A stretch of DNA of 64,000 nucleotides from Lichenostomus cassidix (GCA_008360975.2 CM039211.1:1540250-1604249), one strand, 5' to 3'; positions 1 through 14,844 are shown, counted from the stretch's first letter. Numbers and translations are program-made. The notes: generated by a model not told the origin, from the sequence alone.

Positions 1-1429
1 ACTTTTGTGGAGAGAATGGATCAACATCACTAGAAAGTAACAGGAAAAACCCAGCAATGAGACCTGGCGATGTGAAAGGGATGGAATGTGAAGCCAGCTA
101 CCAAAAAACTGTTTTCCTCCTTCCCCCCAAACAGCTGAGCCAGCGGAAGAACCCCGTGGGAGGAGGCAGAGATAGGTCACAACACTGAAGTTTGAGTAGC
201 TCTCCCAGCCAGTTTATTTATTATAAATAAATTTATTGTACTGGGACTGGAAAAACCCTTCCACCTGGTATTCTGCATCTCACAATGGCCAGTGAACATA
301 CCTGGTAACACCCTGAATGCCTCCAGTCTGCTGCCTGTTTGCAAATCAGGAGTTTCATGACCCACTTTGGTTCCCCATGTGTTTGCTTCTTCCTCCAGGA
401 ACTTGTCCAAATGGCTGTGAGCAACCTCTGGTAGAAAAGGGAAGTGGTTCCTGGCAGGTGGGAGGTGGCAGTGATGGTATGAAAGGGATGCCAAGTGTCA
501 TCCTTCAGAGCTGGGGTGGAGGGAAAAGAGATAAATGAGTAAATTACAGCAGAGTGTCAGGCTGCTCTCACCAATTACTGTCCTTCCTTCCATCACTCCC
601 CTTAAAAAAAAAATGAAAATAAGAAAGAAAAAAGGGTGGAGGAAGGAAATAATCTGAGACTTAGTGTTCTGGGTGCTGACCAGAAATCAGGGGACAGTTT
701 ATTTGCATCTGGCAGAACATGGACATGATTATTTTCAGGCTTATTTGAAGTTCAGAGTGACTGATTGGAGCAGTTTGAAGAGGGACTTCAGCAACCCCAG
801 TGCTTTACTACTTCTTTGTGTCCTGGAATTGCTTGAAGTATTCTAAATATTTATTTACTGTGTTTATAATATTTGTATTTTTTATAGGCACTCATTGTTT
901 TGTTTTGAAACTATTATTTATTGTCTCTTTGAACGCTGACCAGAAGTAATAAACAGCAAGTTATCAAGTTTTATGTGCACTTGCCTCAAGTTTTAGCTCT
1001 GCAAATCCTTCCCCAAATGTCCAGGAGATTTTCAGCCTCTGGCAAAGTGTTTCTGTTAACTTCAGGAAAATAAAAAAAAGCAGTGCTGTGTATTACAGAC
1101 CCAGCATCACAAATTTCCTGTGTCACAGGGAGCATTCAGCCAGTTTTGAGGCAGATTGAGGATCCTCACTGGCATTCTTTCCCCCACAGCCTCCCACATT
1201 GCTGGTAGCCCAAGTTCAACACGTCAGCTTTGTCCTCAGAGAACGAATTTCCACAGAGCAACAAACAGGAGAATAAAACCAGGCAGTAATTTGGTCATGT
1301 TCCTGCATTTGCTGCAACAAGTTTGTGATTTGAAACTGCCCCTGGGGCTGGTGCTGTTCCAGTTGCTGCCATCACAGCACACTTGCACAGCCTGGGTTTC
1401 ACAACTGTGGGCAGGTGCAGGGATGTGGG
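1..1429. other. Intergenic or intronic sequence, no gene recognised
   Basis: AT-rich unique-looking sequence. Open frames here reach only about 126 residues, and that one runs into the A/C-rich tract. No protein motif, splice-flanked exon or known repeat was recognised. Short A-rich runs occur near 604-640. Confidence 0.5.
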
Positions 1430-2152
1430 GCAAAAAAAAAACCAACAAAACCAACAAAAAAAAACCAAAAAACCAAAAAAACACCCCCCACAAAAAAACT
1501 TCAAAAACAGACCAACAAGATAAAATAATAAAATAAAATTAAATAAAATAAAATAATAAAATAAAATAAAATAAATAAACTAAAATAAACTAAAATAACT
1601 AAACTAAACTAAACTAAACTATAAAATAAAATAATACAATAAAATAATAAAGTAATGAAATAATAAAACACCAAACAAAAAACCTAAAAACCCTAAAAAC
1701 AACATCAAAACCCACAAAAAAACCTCCAAATCAAAAGCAACAAAACCACCAAAGAACCCAAAAGGCAGAACAAAACAAACAAACAAAAAAAACCCACTAA
1801 AAATACTCAAAAACCAAAAAAAACCCAAAAAACCCCACCCCAAACAGAAAAAAACCCAAAACACAGCAAAAACAAAAAAAGCCCCCCCAAAACAACAGAA
1901 AACCCAAACCAAACTAAACCAAAACCAAAAAACACATAAAAAAAGAAAACAAACAAAAAACCGAAACAACCCCCAAAACAAAAAAAAAACCCCTCAAAAA
2001 CCCCAAACCCAAAACAACAAAAAAAATTCCCAAAAATAATTAAAAAAAAAAAACCATCAAAAACAAAACCAGAAAACCCCCAAAACAACCAAACAACCAA
2101 CAAAAAACACCCCCAAAACAACCCCAACAACCAAAACCCAGACAACAAACAC
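1430..2152. repeat. A/C-rich low-complexity tract (T/G-rich on minus strand)
   Basis: About 700 bases almost devoid of G on the plus strand. The left part (1,525-1,670) is AAATA/AACTA-type repeat, including AAACT units near 1,595-1,620. The right part is a mosaic of A-runs broken by C-runs of 2-7. The minus strand therefore carries many G-runs separated by T-runs. Frames of 120-127 residues on the minus strand (F/G/W/V/L-rich) are composition artefacts. Confidence 0.85.
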
Positions 2153-5100
2153 CGACAGTGGGAAGGAATTTTTATGTTCCTTTGAGGCAAATTACACTCA
2201 TCAGAACTGAGGCACAGACTTATTGATCCCTGCTCACTGTGCTCCCTGGATAATGGCTTTATTCAGCAGCTTTCTGCATTTCCCTAAGAGCTTTTTCACA
2301 CTTTGGTGAAGGGGCTTTCAGGTGCTTGCTGGGTATTTTAAACCAGCCAGGCAAAAATAAAAGGATTGATCATTTTTATTTCCTTTTAGGGGTGGAAGGG
2401 AAGATGTGGCCTGCTGGACACCACCTGTGGGAAGAAGGTGGTGACAGGAAATATCAGATTGAGCCCTGTGAGCTGGCAAAGGAGAACAAGAACAATCCCT
2501 TCCCATTTTAGGACGGTCTGAGGAGGAGGAAGATTATTTGTATATGCAAATAATCCTAAAAAAATACATAAATAAATCAGTTGTGCTCTCTGGAAACTGC
2601 TTTCTTCAAAACTGGTTAAAGTCCAAAAGCTCCTCAGGATTTTTTTTTCTTTTTTTTTTTCCCTTCTGGGAATAGTGATAAGCATTTGCTTCCAGCTTCC
2701 AAAAAAAGTCACAGCAGCATCACAAGCCTCTTTAGGAAGAAAAAAAACCAGCAAGTGCATGGGGCTCAGTGAGTGCCAAACATTTCCTAGAAGTTTCACG
2801 GAGAAATTTTTGGTTTTTGCCTCCAAGGGAAGCACAGAGGTTAACAAAGAACTGGTGAAAAAAACCCTGAAATTCAAGCAGTGGGTGCTGCCTGCCCCAG
2901 CCAGGGAGGAGAGGCAGAGGAAGGGCAGCAGGGATGGATGAAGGATGATTATTCCATGGCCCCAGCTCTGCAAGGAGGGAAAAGGAGCCAGGAGAGCTCT
3001 GCTGCAGCAAAAACCAATTTTTTTCTGCTGTGCCTGGGTGTGAGTACATGACCTCCATCTGCTTGGCTCCCTCAGTAGGCAGGGGCTCTAGGATTCAGGT
3101 TTTCCTGGAGAATAACGAAATATTAGAGCAGGAGAGCCTCCCAAAAGAAACATCTGGGGCAAATAAATAAATAAAGGGAGATTTATGCACTCGTGAGGGA
3201 AATTGAGTTTGTTTCTAAAAGGAGGATTTTCAAACCTTGATGATTTAAGGTGGTTAATTGCATAACAATGTCAGGCAAGGTAACAGACTCTCTCCTCGTT
3301 TCCATGCACCTGGAAATGCTATTTTAATGGAGAGTTTCTTCCAAAACAGCTCCAGCTTTCTCTCAGACAGATGTCAGGGACACAGACACAGGGCTGAAGA
3401 CCACTCTGTGCTCAAGAGTGACTACAAATCCCTGATACACACACTTTACTCCTTAAAGCTTCATGTCTAGTATTCTCTGAAATTTACACACTGGGTGAAT
3501 GTGTACATTACCTGTACATTACCTGTCTTAGTGGGGCAAACTCCTCCTTGTGACCACCAGGCTTTTAAAAAGGTACAAAACTTCCTGTTTTCCTTCTGTT
3601 TCTATGTGACATCACTGTAAACTCAAAAGTTGAAACAAAACTGCGGAGGCCACTTTATTTCTTTCTCCTCTTGTCTCTCACCTTGAGATAGGGGGGTTTT
3701 TCTACCTTTTTTCTGCTTGTTAGTTTTTGTTTTTCCTTTATTTGACTGCTTTGAACTCTCTTTACTTTGTTCCTTGGCCTTAGAGACACTTTTGTTCAAT
3801 GAATCAGCTGCTGTGAGGATACAAAACCAGGTGGTGATGCCTTTTCTTCTCCCTGCAGCTTTGACTTTTTCCTTCCTCTTAAGTAAAGCTACAGCACTGA
3901 GGTCAGTGCCACACTTTGTTTCATGCCAATAGTTTGTACAAAGGGAATGATCAGCTACTGGAGCTGTGTGGGCCAAATGAAAGTCTCAGGACCTCAGAAC
4001 AGAAGCAGTGATCCTGTGGATTATTGTATCCCAGCGTAAAGAAGTTGCCTCTAATCAGTCCTTCTCCATGGTGCTCTCTAATCAGTTATTTCCTGATTCT
4101 GTCTCTACTGGAGGCACCAGGGGAATGAAAGCAGCCAAATATACTGTAACAAATTGAAGCAAGGCTGTCTTGGTGCTGGCAAGAGGAGCTGGATAGAGAA
4201 ATTCCCATTTATGAGGGTTTGCTCCTGGTTCAAGCCCTGCTCAGCAAAGAACTGATGATCACGTGTGTTCTTGTGGTGAATGCTCTGCAATGCCAGCTGG
4301 AGGAAAGTGGGGTGATAGGTGCTGCATGGAGAGAAATCAGCACTGAAATGGGTGGGCCTGGCTTCCCTGGCTTTGCTTCTGCTTGGAAACTGAGATGGTG
4401 AAGCAGAAGATGCTTCATCATGTCACGGAGGTGATGAAGATGTCACAGAGGTAGGGGACAACTGGCTCCAAGTGGCTGTGAAATGTGTTGTGGCATAAGG
4501 GAAGGTTTGGTGGTGCAATTCTAGTCTCACTCTAGCATGTCAGCATTTCCCAGTTTGCCAGAAGACTGGACAAGTTTTGATTCCTTGCAAATTAAGAATT
4601 TGGTCCCTAATCCTCAGTCTGTATAAATGAGATTAACCATGCTGCAATCCCTGGCCAGACAGGTATGTGTGGTTATGTGTAAATGTGTGCATGGGACATG
4701 TCTTATTAACAGACCAAAGTCCAGCAGGTTTTTATTTCTAATGGAGATAAGACTTCTGGGGTCAGATGTACTAAATATGAAATACTGAACTCTCCAAAAC
4801 ACGTTCAGGTAATTTGTCTAATTTTTCCTGTACCTATCTAGACAGGCTCCATTTATCACACTGAGTACAATGAAGATGTTGTAATATTCCCATCTCTGTG
4901 CTCATGATCCAGCTTTTCTAAAACCAGGATAAAGTCAGCAGTGTATTTTAACTGCTTTTAAAGGTAGTGAAGGAGTTGCAGACCTGAAGATGATAAAATG
5001 ACACACCCAGGCATTCTGAGGCTCTCTTGTCCTTGTGAACTAATTATGACTCAGACCCTTAATGGACCACATGGATTTCGGCCACAAATATGTTATTCTT

Positions 5101-8100
5101 TCATCACATAAATTTGTGAAAAGCCATTTACTTCGTAAGCACCACCAGGTATTTGGTGCCTGGTGAGTCAATCTGACTGAAGCCAGAGTCTCAACCTGAT
5201 TGTGAGATCTCTCTTGGTGGATAATGCATGTTAAATGATTGCAAAGATGGGAACACTAATTTCTGCATTCCTACAGATGGTGGACCAATTCTTCAATTTG
5301 TCATTGTGCTGCTGATGCTGATTCTGCTATTCAAAATCTTGATCTTATAATTTATTTGTTAAAAAGAAATTTTAAAAAATTGTGTGTTCCTTTATCTATT
5401 TTTCATAAGTTCCAATTCAATGATATATTTTAATCCTCAACTGCTTATTTATGAAGGAAAACATGATTACTTTTTTAATACAACTGTTTACATTTCATGG
5501 TGTTTATTTAATCAATTTCTTTAAAAGTGGCCCCAACTCCAGTTTTGCTTCACTTCACTGAGATGAAAGTGGCTAAATACCTGCTAAACTTACATATAAG
5601 CAGTTTTTCCTTGAAAAGATGGAGGTCACTACAGATATCTCCCACTGATGCCAGGATCATCTATTAAGCTCAGTGAAATAATTATTAAAATTCTATAATG
5701 GAGGTTGTTATGTAACTCCTGTGTGGTTTTGCCTCTGCCTTCTCTGTTTTCTAAGCACCACAGGCTGCAGGGAAGCCTTTATTCACAGGTAGTCCAGTAT
5801 TCATGATTTTAGTGGCAATTACAACAACTGTTAATTTGTGAAGTGGGATTTAAGAAGGGTTCCCCCAGCTTGTGAAGCTGTCGTGCTGATTTGTCTAAGA
5901 AAGGCTTTTATAAGCAAGAAGAAACCATTAAAATATTAAGGACCAGAAAATGACTCCAAGGATTTTAGTGATCACAGGCTGAAGTTTTATTTACCAGCAG
6001 CAGCCAAGACACCAAGTGTCACATTTAGGAGAATACTTCATGTCAAAAATTCAGTGTGAGGAAAGGAAAGAAGGTGGTAAGTGGAGAAATTAAAGATGGA
6101 ATTCAAGCTCACAGAGCTCCAAAGAGCCAGGTGTGCTTCTAAGCTCTGTCTTTTACAGGCAGTTCCCAAATTTAGGACCTCACTGTGTACCAAAACCACT
6201 GGCTTTAGTGTCTCACATTTCACTGCAATGAAGTGTTTTAGTTCAGGAATCTCTCCACACATTGTTGAGATGAAGATGGAATAGTGGGTTTTGGCATCTT
6301 GCCACATGGATATCATCTGCTTGGATCTCTCTCTGCCTGCCATCCTTCAACTCTTTGCTTTCGTGTGTTTCTCACAGCAGAAATTTTGACAGCAAAATAC
6401 TTTGTTGAAGTTAGGGGTAGGTTTTCAGTGGTTATAAACAGCTCTGCATTGAAATTTTTGGTGCAATTGCCACGTGGCAATGGCTGCCAGCTGAAGGTCT
6501 GTGCTTCAATACATGAGACCACACCAGCACACAATTCTCCTTGCTCATCTGATCCAGGAGATGCAAGTGGAAACCTCTTCTCTACAACAAAAGGCTATTT
6601 GTGAGTCCTCTACTCCCATCAGCAAAATAGTTGGTACAAGCTTAACCCAAAGTTTGTGATCAGGGTAATTGCAGCTGCTTGAGCGCTGTGCTGAATCAGT
6701 TCCTTCCTTCTCCTTCCAGCCCATCTTTCTCTTTGAAATGCAAACATTATCACAGATTAAACTGCAGCAACGCAGATAGGCTTGTCAGATTTAATCAGCA
6801 CAAGTCATGCAAGTGCTTTTGCAGTGTTTGCCCTGATCTGGAGCTCATTCAGCTCCTCTGGTTGCAGAGCAATGTTAATTTCTAGCAATCCCCTGCTAGA
6901 GGTGTCCCCCTGAGGGACAATAACCCAGGGACAATTAGGTGACCTGAGTGGAGATCTGGCAACAACACTCTCCTCAACCAAATCCCCACATTTATTGCAG
7001 TTAATTCAATATTCTGATGAGTGGAGGTTAAATGCAAACTCCACATCCATTGCCTATTCCTTCCAGCAGACTCATTCTTCAGGATGGAATGGTTCAGGTG
7101 AAGGTCTGCATGAAAGGAAATTAATGTTTTCCAAAATTTCCCAATCTCTCCTGACTCTTGTGCTGTCCCAAAGTTCTGACCTTAATTATTATTGCTCTTT
7201 TTCACTTTTTCTTCTGTTCTTCACGTTGTGGCTGAGCAAAATCCGTGTGAAAGCCAATTATTAAACCATGCCATGCTCAGTGAAAAGGAGTGTTATGCTA
7301 AATTAGCAAGGTGCAATAATGTGGCTTTTTTTAAAGCCATCATTAAATCTGATTATCAGCATCCAATATTCGCAGAAAATTACACATCAGCCTGTGCAGA
7401 AAAAAAACCCCCACAAACAACCCCTCATGCCTCTCCCACACATCCGAAGTTCAGTTAATTCAAATAAATATCTTCATATGATCAGCCCTGAAGGACAGTG
7501 GTTGTGTGTACAGGCAATATTTCATCTTGCAAAGCACCATTACAGAAAACCAAGACAGCATAGTTTTAGTTAATTTAGTCAGTCCTAGTTTAATTTCACA
7601 ATCACCTGTTTCATTAAGCTTAATGCAGCTCATTTTTCCTTTCTGTTTGGATTTGTATTTTATTGCATATATTGCAATGTAAAACTTAGAAGGAATGGGC
7701 ATACACTCTGGAAGAAGAAGATCTATGCTAAATTCCTAAAATACTGGGCAAGAAAAATACAGTTTAAGGTTATTAGGATGCTAGACAGGTGCAGGTCAGG
7801 AATTGCTCTAAATAAAATACACATTGCTCCCTGCAAGGCTGCATAAGAAATATGTTCAAGCAACAAATATCTGTCAAATTAATGTGTAGTGATTTAGGTT
7901 CATGATTTTGTGGCTACAGTGCTTGGGACTTCCAGCTTCTCTAGTAAAAAGCATAATATTCTGCTGATGAAGGGGGTATTTTTATATTTGTCAGAGACAA
8001 ATCTGGTTCAAATGCTTTTTTAGCAAAATATGAAGATGAATAAGCTTCTGCCTTTTTCACCTCGTGGCTTTCAAAGGGAGAGGAGACCAATGGTTTTCAG

Positions 8101-9336
8101 AATGACAGCCAGGAGTTTTCATTTTGTAGTTTGGATGGATAAATATGGGAACATTTCACCCTGATACCTTCAAATGAGTTGGATTTGCCCTAACTCTCCT
8201 TTATGAAATTAAATGCTTGTTTGCCTACTAACACATTCAAATCAACACTATGAGGAGCCCAGCACAGCAAGACCTTTAATTTTAAAAAATGATATGGAGA
8301 AAACAGGAGATAAAGAAAATGGATATTCCAGGAACACTTTTTTTTTTTTTAATGAGTGATCATTACAGTCTAGGTCAGGCAATGAATGGCTTCAGACTTT
8401 TCCAAACCTGTACTGACTCCCTTTCAGAAGACTCATTAATGACCCAATTTGTAGTTTTGGCAAAATCATGCTGAAAGAAAAAGATAACTTTTACTGATAG
8501 TAGAAATGCCAGTTTAAGGGTTTGTAGAGCCTTTTCCTTCTCTGGCATCTTGATCTGAGAAACTAGATATTTTTACTCAATTATGAAAAACAAGATGTTC
8601 TGTTCCAAATCAATGTTTCTAAAGGTCAAAAATACTTTATTCCATCTATCTCATTTTTTTCCCTTCAATTAAAAATGCTTGCCTTGTTGTGGAGTTAGCT
8701 GATTTTCAGTGCTTCCTTTGGGACATTTCAGGTGTCTTTTTTCTGGTTTTTTTCCCTTTTTTTTTTTTGTTTCAGATTCCTCTCCAAGCTTTTGCTCTGC
8801 TTTGAGAGCAGTTTAGCCTCTCAGTGATGCTGCTGAGGGAAGCATGGATGAGAAGCATTTCATTTCAGGGTGATTTTCCTCAGTGGCATCCCTCTGACTC
8901 AACCTGTGGTCTCAGCACACGCTGAGCTGTGTTTTATTGTTTTGCAATAAAGGGCCACGGCTATTTCTAGAAGTCAGGGAAATCCCTTTCAGGCTAAGTA
9001 AAACCCTTTTGTTGGTCCACACCCAGCATCACTTTGCACATTTACCAATTGGACCATAATCCTGTGGCTTGTGCTATACAGCTTGAGAAACCAGACCAAG
9101 TTCCTCTCTCTCCACTGGCTTGAACTCTTCCTTCCTGAAGATTCCTTGAATCCTTCCTCCCTGAGCTGGATGCCTTTGCTGGGTGTTCCCATTCCCTGTG
9201 GGATGTCCCTGCCTGGGACACTGCCCTCCTGATGCTGGGGATGCAGAGCTGTGCTGGGACATGGCTCTGCTGTCACACTCAGCTCCTGGCACACAGTCAG
9301 GGATGTGTTTGCTTCTCCCTGAAGAAGTGAAGAATG
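2153..9336. other. Gene-poor sequence, no gene recognised
   Basis: Roughly 7 kb of AT-rich sequence. The longest frame is 195 residues on the minus strand (2,386-2,973); it has no recognisable domain and spans a T-run, so I treat it as chance. Small features seen: T-runs at 2,640-2,662, 8,338-8,351 and 8,757-8,770, and a 12-bp near-tandem repeat of 'gtacattacct' around 3,502-3,524. I saw no RNA gene. Confidence 0.45.
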
Positions 9337-9412
9337 TTTTGGGTTTGTTTTTTTATTAGTATTATTTGTTTTGTGTGTGGTTTTTTAGTTTTTTGGTGGT
9401 TTTTTTTTTCCT
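9337..9412. repeat. T/G-rich low-complexity tract
   Basis: T-runs interrupted by G and GG with almost no A or C. It belongs to a class of T/G mosaic (or A/C on the other strand) tracts that recurs through the window. Confidence 0.7.
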
Positions 9413-9756
9413 CACACACAGTTGTCTGCCTCCTCAATTTAATCAAGAAGCAGGAAAACACACACTGGGTATTTTTTGTGCCAACAGAAGATGCTGTCTG
9501 CTGGGGGATGGCAGAAAAGCAGGGAAATTAAGAGTTACACCTCTTTCTAGTCACCTGCTAGCCCTCAAACATTTGTGCCTCAGGATTTTCCAACCCAGAG
9601 ATCATTCCTATGTGTTACAAGCCCTGGGCAGTTGTTCTCCTAAGGGAATGCTCCCTCACCAAGCTGGTGGCAGGGAATTGACAACTTAATTCACTTCCTT
9701 CTGCAACTGTCCACCCCAGGGACTTTGGTTTACATCCCTTCTGTTGTTTCCACAGA

Positions 9757-9870
9757 AACATCCTTTCCCTTCCCTGAACTTCCTTTCCCTTCCTTTCCCT
9801 TTGCTTTCCTTCCCTTCCCTGAACTTCCCCTTTCATCACAAAAAAAAAAAATTAAAAAAAATAAAATTAG
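9757..9870. repeat. Pyrimidine (CCTTT/CCCTT) tract followed by A-rich tract
   Basis: Irregular CCCTTT/CCTTCC repeats run to about 9,838 and contain 'cttccctgaacttcc' twice. They are followed by an A-rich run to about 9,870. The same 'ggaacttcagg' motif (reverse complement) recurs inside the purine tract near 36,555-36,590. Confidence 0.7.
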
Positions 9871-12800
9871 ACTCTGCAGTCTTAAGATTGCTTTCTGCAA
9901 TCCTCCATATAGAAGAGGCAGAAAAATAAAAACGAAAAGGGAATTTTATTTGGTGGGATGTTCAGAACAAGAAAACAAGTTGATGACTTTGAGTTGTCCC
10001 CAACAAGAGTTACCCCTTAATGCATCACTCCCATTATTTATGTAGTGATGGCATCTTAGTGGCAGCTGTGACTGGTCAGTAAGCACATCTTTCTCTCCCC
10101 ATCCCCTCATTACAACTCAAAATATCATTTTTAGTTTCAGGTTTTGCACAATAGTGTCCAGTTGTGGGTTTTTTCAAACCCTGTGTTTTCTATGTCTTCT
10201 AATGAACTTCAGGGGCTCTTTGCCATTTTACACAGATCCATTTTTAATGTCTGAGATTATAAATATAATTTGTTTTCCAGGTAAAAATAGGTTATTATTT
10301 TTTATGATAGACTGACATGTGATACACAGAGAAAGTTCACCCAGCAGATGAACCTGAGGTGCACCCACAAGTGTCTTTCCAAGTCATCAGGACTCGAGTG
10401 CTTACACTGCAGGATGAATTTTACACAGCAAAGACTCCAAACCAAATATCTCCATCATGGCATATATTGTACAAATACAGGGGAAATTAAACAACATCCC
10501 CATGCAGAAAATGGTTTTCAGGCTATTCATGCAGCAGGCCTGGAGTCAGCCTGCTTGTGGAACAGGGAGATGTGAGTGAGATAAACCTCCTTAGATACAT
10601 TCACCCTGGCAGTTTGTTCTGCTTTGTTCTCTGCAGAAAATACCTTCCCTGCAGGTCACTGCACGACAGCTCCTCTCTCAGTGAATATTCCTGCACAGTG
10701 GTCATGGCTCATAAGCCAGCTTGGATCCACATCCCACAGGAGGGAATGTTTTTCATTGTTTTCTGCACTGCTGTTCTGCTCTTGATTGGAACAAGCTGCT
10801 GTCCCTGGGGTAATCCTTGGGCCACTGCCCATTGCTGTGAGTGATGTCAACACATTTTTGAATGTGTGGTTATTAGCCCTCTTTCCAAGCAGGTTTCAAA
10901 AAAAAATTCCTTCTTGCACTACTCTGTGATTTGTTTAGTAGACATTCCCTCTCCCTTGCCCCCCCTGCTATTGGATGGAGTGGCTGAATTCTTCCTGCAA
11001 TTTAAACATGCAAACTGTGTAAATTATTGCTTGCTGACCCCAATTAAGGCTTACAGCTGCTTGGAAGAGGAGACAGTTCCCTCCCTTCTCCTCAGTCAGT
11101 ATCAACAAGTGGATGAGGATTTGAATGGAAGTCCAGTTTTCCACTGCAGTTGGAGGGTGGGTCTGGGTGGAGAGAGGCAGGAGAGCTGCAAGTGCTGCTC
11201 CTCCTCACACTGGGGTGAGTCCAAGGTATTGATGGAGTTGAGGGGCTGGGAATTTCACCTTGGGAATTAGGTCATTGAATAAAGAAAGAAGGATGGTTTG
11301 GCCCAGCCTGTGGGAAGATTGAGGAGGCTGGAGACCAGGCTCTTGTTCATGTTTAATGCAAACACTTGAGCCACTTGTCTCTTTGCTGAGCTGTTATCCA
11401 GGAATGAAGCATCAAGCTCCTCCACTTTGGAACATAAGCCAGCCCTGCTATCAGCAGGAACCTTGCAAGGGACAATTCCTGCATTATTTGGCATGATTGT
11501 CCTGCCATGGGTGGGGAGGCTTAATCAAGATTGAGAACTCTGCTTTACAGTGAGCTGTGCTGAGTGAGTGCAAATTCAACTTTCACACTGTTTTCCAAAT
11601 CCTCCTGTTCAGAGTTAGGGAATAAATTCACCTCCGTGGTCTGATTTACAACACCAAATGGAGCTACAAGAGACCAGTCCTGTCTCCAAGTTTGTCACAC
11701 ACCCCATATTCCCAGTTAGTCAATCCTGTATATATACATGCATAAATATCTTTATTTCTGCACATACAGTTGTGTAGTGATACAAAATTCTGAAAACTTT
11801 GGCAGCAAGCTCTGTAAGTGTGCAGTAGCTGGATGATATTCTGTCACTCTTTAGGAATTTCTGATGATGGTTCTGGTCATGTATGAATTTTTAGAGACAT
11901 CTTTGTAGACAAGACTTCAAGATTCACTTTTCTGGGCATTACTTTGATGAGGTTATAGCATACATTTGGAAATGGAATCTGAAAGTAGTGAACAGTTCTC
12001 TAGTCATGAGTGTTTTCTGGGGAGTAGACATAGCACACTGAAGCTTCAGGAAGATAGGGCTAAGGCCAATATGTGAAATTATTTAGTATAAAAATAGCAG
12101 CAAAAGTTTGACGCAGATGGTATAAAGCCCAATAAAAATCTGAAATCTGAGCCTTTGCGGTGTTCTGGTTTCACCTACCTGAGCTAGTCTGGTCAAAACT
12201 TGCCTCAAGTGTGTTTATGCACACACCAATCTTACCTTCTGGTCACAGTGGACAGGAAACATCTGACAAGATTTCAAATGTTTCGGGGAATGCTTTGCAA
12301 ATGAGAAAAATAAATCTTCAGCTGAAGTGAGGCTTGAGCTCTGACTAGATTACTTCTCTGCATGTACCATAAGAGCACCAAGAACTTCACTGTACCTGCC
12401 TGCCCCTAGCTAGCAGATCCCCCACAAGCCAGATCATGGTTTGCAGTTGGAAGAAGAATGGTTACTGTTGGAGAAAAGGACAAAGAAAGTGGAAGAACTC
12501 ATAAATTATCCACATGTTGTCTTCTTTTGAAATGGTTGGAGAATTGAGGAATCATAAATTACAGACAGTTCTGGATAGATTGATTTATACTTGGTCCCTC
12601 TCTCAGTTGTGTGACTGACAGAGAGCAGATGTCCAGCTCCACTTTTATGAATCCTTCAGCTAATTTCAGAGTCTGAGTGCAAAATGAGTAATTTCTGCTA
12701 ACAAAAGCTCTGCTGCTTTGGATGCTCTGCACATGCATCAGGTGTTCCACAAAGCGTTTCTGAACAACCACATGGGAATTGGGATAAAGTCAGTAAAACC

Positions 12801-14844
12801 CCTCATATTAGATTTAATCAAGCTGGCACGTGTAAAATAAAATAACTGCCAGTGTGAGTTTTTGGTGTTCTGTTTGTTTGGTTCTCCCCAAACAGGAGCC
12901 CACAGGGAGATTAACAGTCCTGTTGCCAACAGATTGTCATTGTCACATTTGGTGATGGTGGCTTGAATAAAACCCTGCTAGGTGTGGCTCCTGCCTGTCC
13001 CAGGGTCACACTGCTGTTTTGCTCTGCTGTCATATCCCTGGTGTGGCAGAAATTTTCCAAACATAAATGCAGCAATGTCTACCTGGCAAAGGTGGAAATG
13101 ATGTCATGGGTTGGTGGCAATAACCATTCTTTTCACAACTAACAGCAAAGTTTCTCTCTGCCTGTCTGTCAATCTACCATTTCCTATAAAAGTATGACAG
13201 AATAAAAGTATAGAGGGTTGACACATTTCCATGCCCTCTTGCAACGTTGTAAATTGAAATTTATTTTCCTGTAAAACTACTCAGAGTCATTCACAGGACA
13301 CTTTCCATGTCACTCTCGAGGTAGATTTGTCCAAAGGAGGTATTGCTTTGTTTCCCTCAGTAAATATATCATGAAGGATTAAGAACAGTGTGAAGTTAGC
13401 CACAGATGTGACTGGCAAAAGTAATTTTGTAAGATATCATGCTTCATTTTATGGAACTTTTTCAAGAAAATTGTGTAAGAAAGTAGGAATTATATGTGGG
13501 ATTCAGCTGAGATAGAATCTGATCTTTTGCAGGAAAATCAGTATTTAGAATCCATTTTTGTTTCGGTTGATTTCTGTTAACATTTATTGTAAGTTATCAT
13601 TCATTAATTTCACAATTTCTACTGTGGTGCTTAGCAAGTTGCCTTCTTGCAATTTTCTATTCTAGAGACAGCAAAAATATGAAAATAAAACCTTTGCTAT
13701 GTGTTATGCAGACATAGAGAATTCTGCTTCTAAAGAAATCAGGAGTATTATTTTGCAACTTCCCTTATCTCTGATATTGCAAGATTACATTAATCTGTAA
13801 CATGGACTCTTACTTTTGCAGTTTTCCAGGTTGATTTTCATTTTTCTACTGAAGTAAAGCACATTCAGCTGTCCAAAGTATATGGGATGAACCTTTGTAC
13901 TGGATTTCATTATTTTTTTCCAGTATTTTAGTGCAGGTATTGCTTTCTCGAGATGCAGAACTTTCAACATTCTCTTCTATTTGCTCAGATCTGAGTAAAA
14001 TTATTCACTAATATTGCACAAAATTCAGAGTGACACCTGGAGCCATTAAAAGGATCCAAAAGTTTTGTACAGATAAAGTAAGACCTGTTTCTAAGGACAT
14101 TTTGGTATCTGACAGTGTCTTTCTGTTATTTGATATCATTTTTACTTCCTCATTACAAATTTGTTAGTACTTGCTGTCTTTAAAATTTCATTTTCATCTA
14201 TAAATCTTAGATACATTACATCTGGAAGACTATTCAATTTTTTTATAGTATGGAAAGAACGATTTTTATAGTTTTTGTAAGGTTTTGCACAGGTTTCCCA
14301 GTTGCTTTTTCCCTGTTTGGGAAGAGGTTTAAGTTAAAAGTCTCAATTAATTTCTTTGTTAAAGTCTTCTGAATAAAAGGGAAGGGGTAGGGTTCTATAA
14401 GTTATTGCAGGTACATAGTTATGCTTTTGTTTGGCATGGTTAAAATGCAGTTGGGAGCTGATTAATGGCTTTAGGGGATTGGTATAACCTTGAGTCTGGA
14501 ATTACATTAGAGGAATGGAGCAAAACCACGTGGATTAGTGCAGGCAATGGAGACAAACTTGGATTAGATTTACTGTCAGTGAATTCTACATAAATTTTTT
14601 TTTCCAGGAAAAGTTGTATCTTTCTAGAAAGCTATTTAGAGAAAGGCTCAATGTTGAAGCACAACGAGGCACACACAACTCTGATTTTTAGTGCGTACTT
14701 TCCCCTCACTGATTTCACACACAAAAATCATTATGAGTACATTAATTTTTCCAGTTACAGAGTTCCATCAGCTTTTACAGAATAAGGATGACTTTTTGTA
14801 AACAATCCACTATTTCTCTTGGATGGTGCTCAAATACTTCATAT
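9871..14844. other. Gene-poor sequence, no gene recognised
   Basis: About 5 kb of AT-rich sequence. No frame longer than about 134 residues, and none has a recognisable motif. No repeat family was identified with confidence. Confidence 0.45.

Noticed and set aside
2386..2973. 195-residue minus-strand frame
   Set aside because: Crosses a T/A-rich run, no family resemblance, overlapped by equally long frames on both strands.
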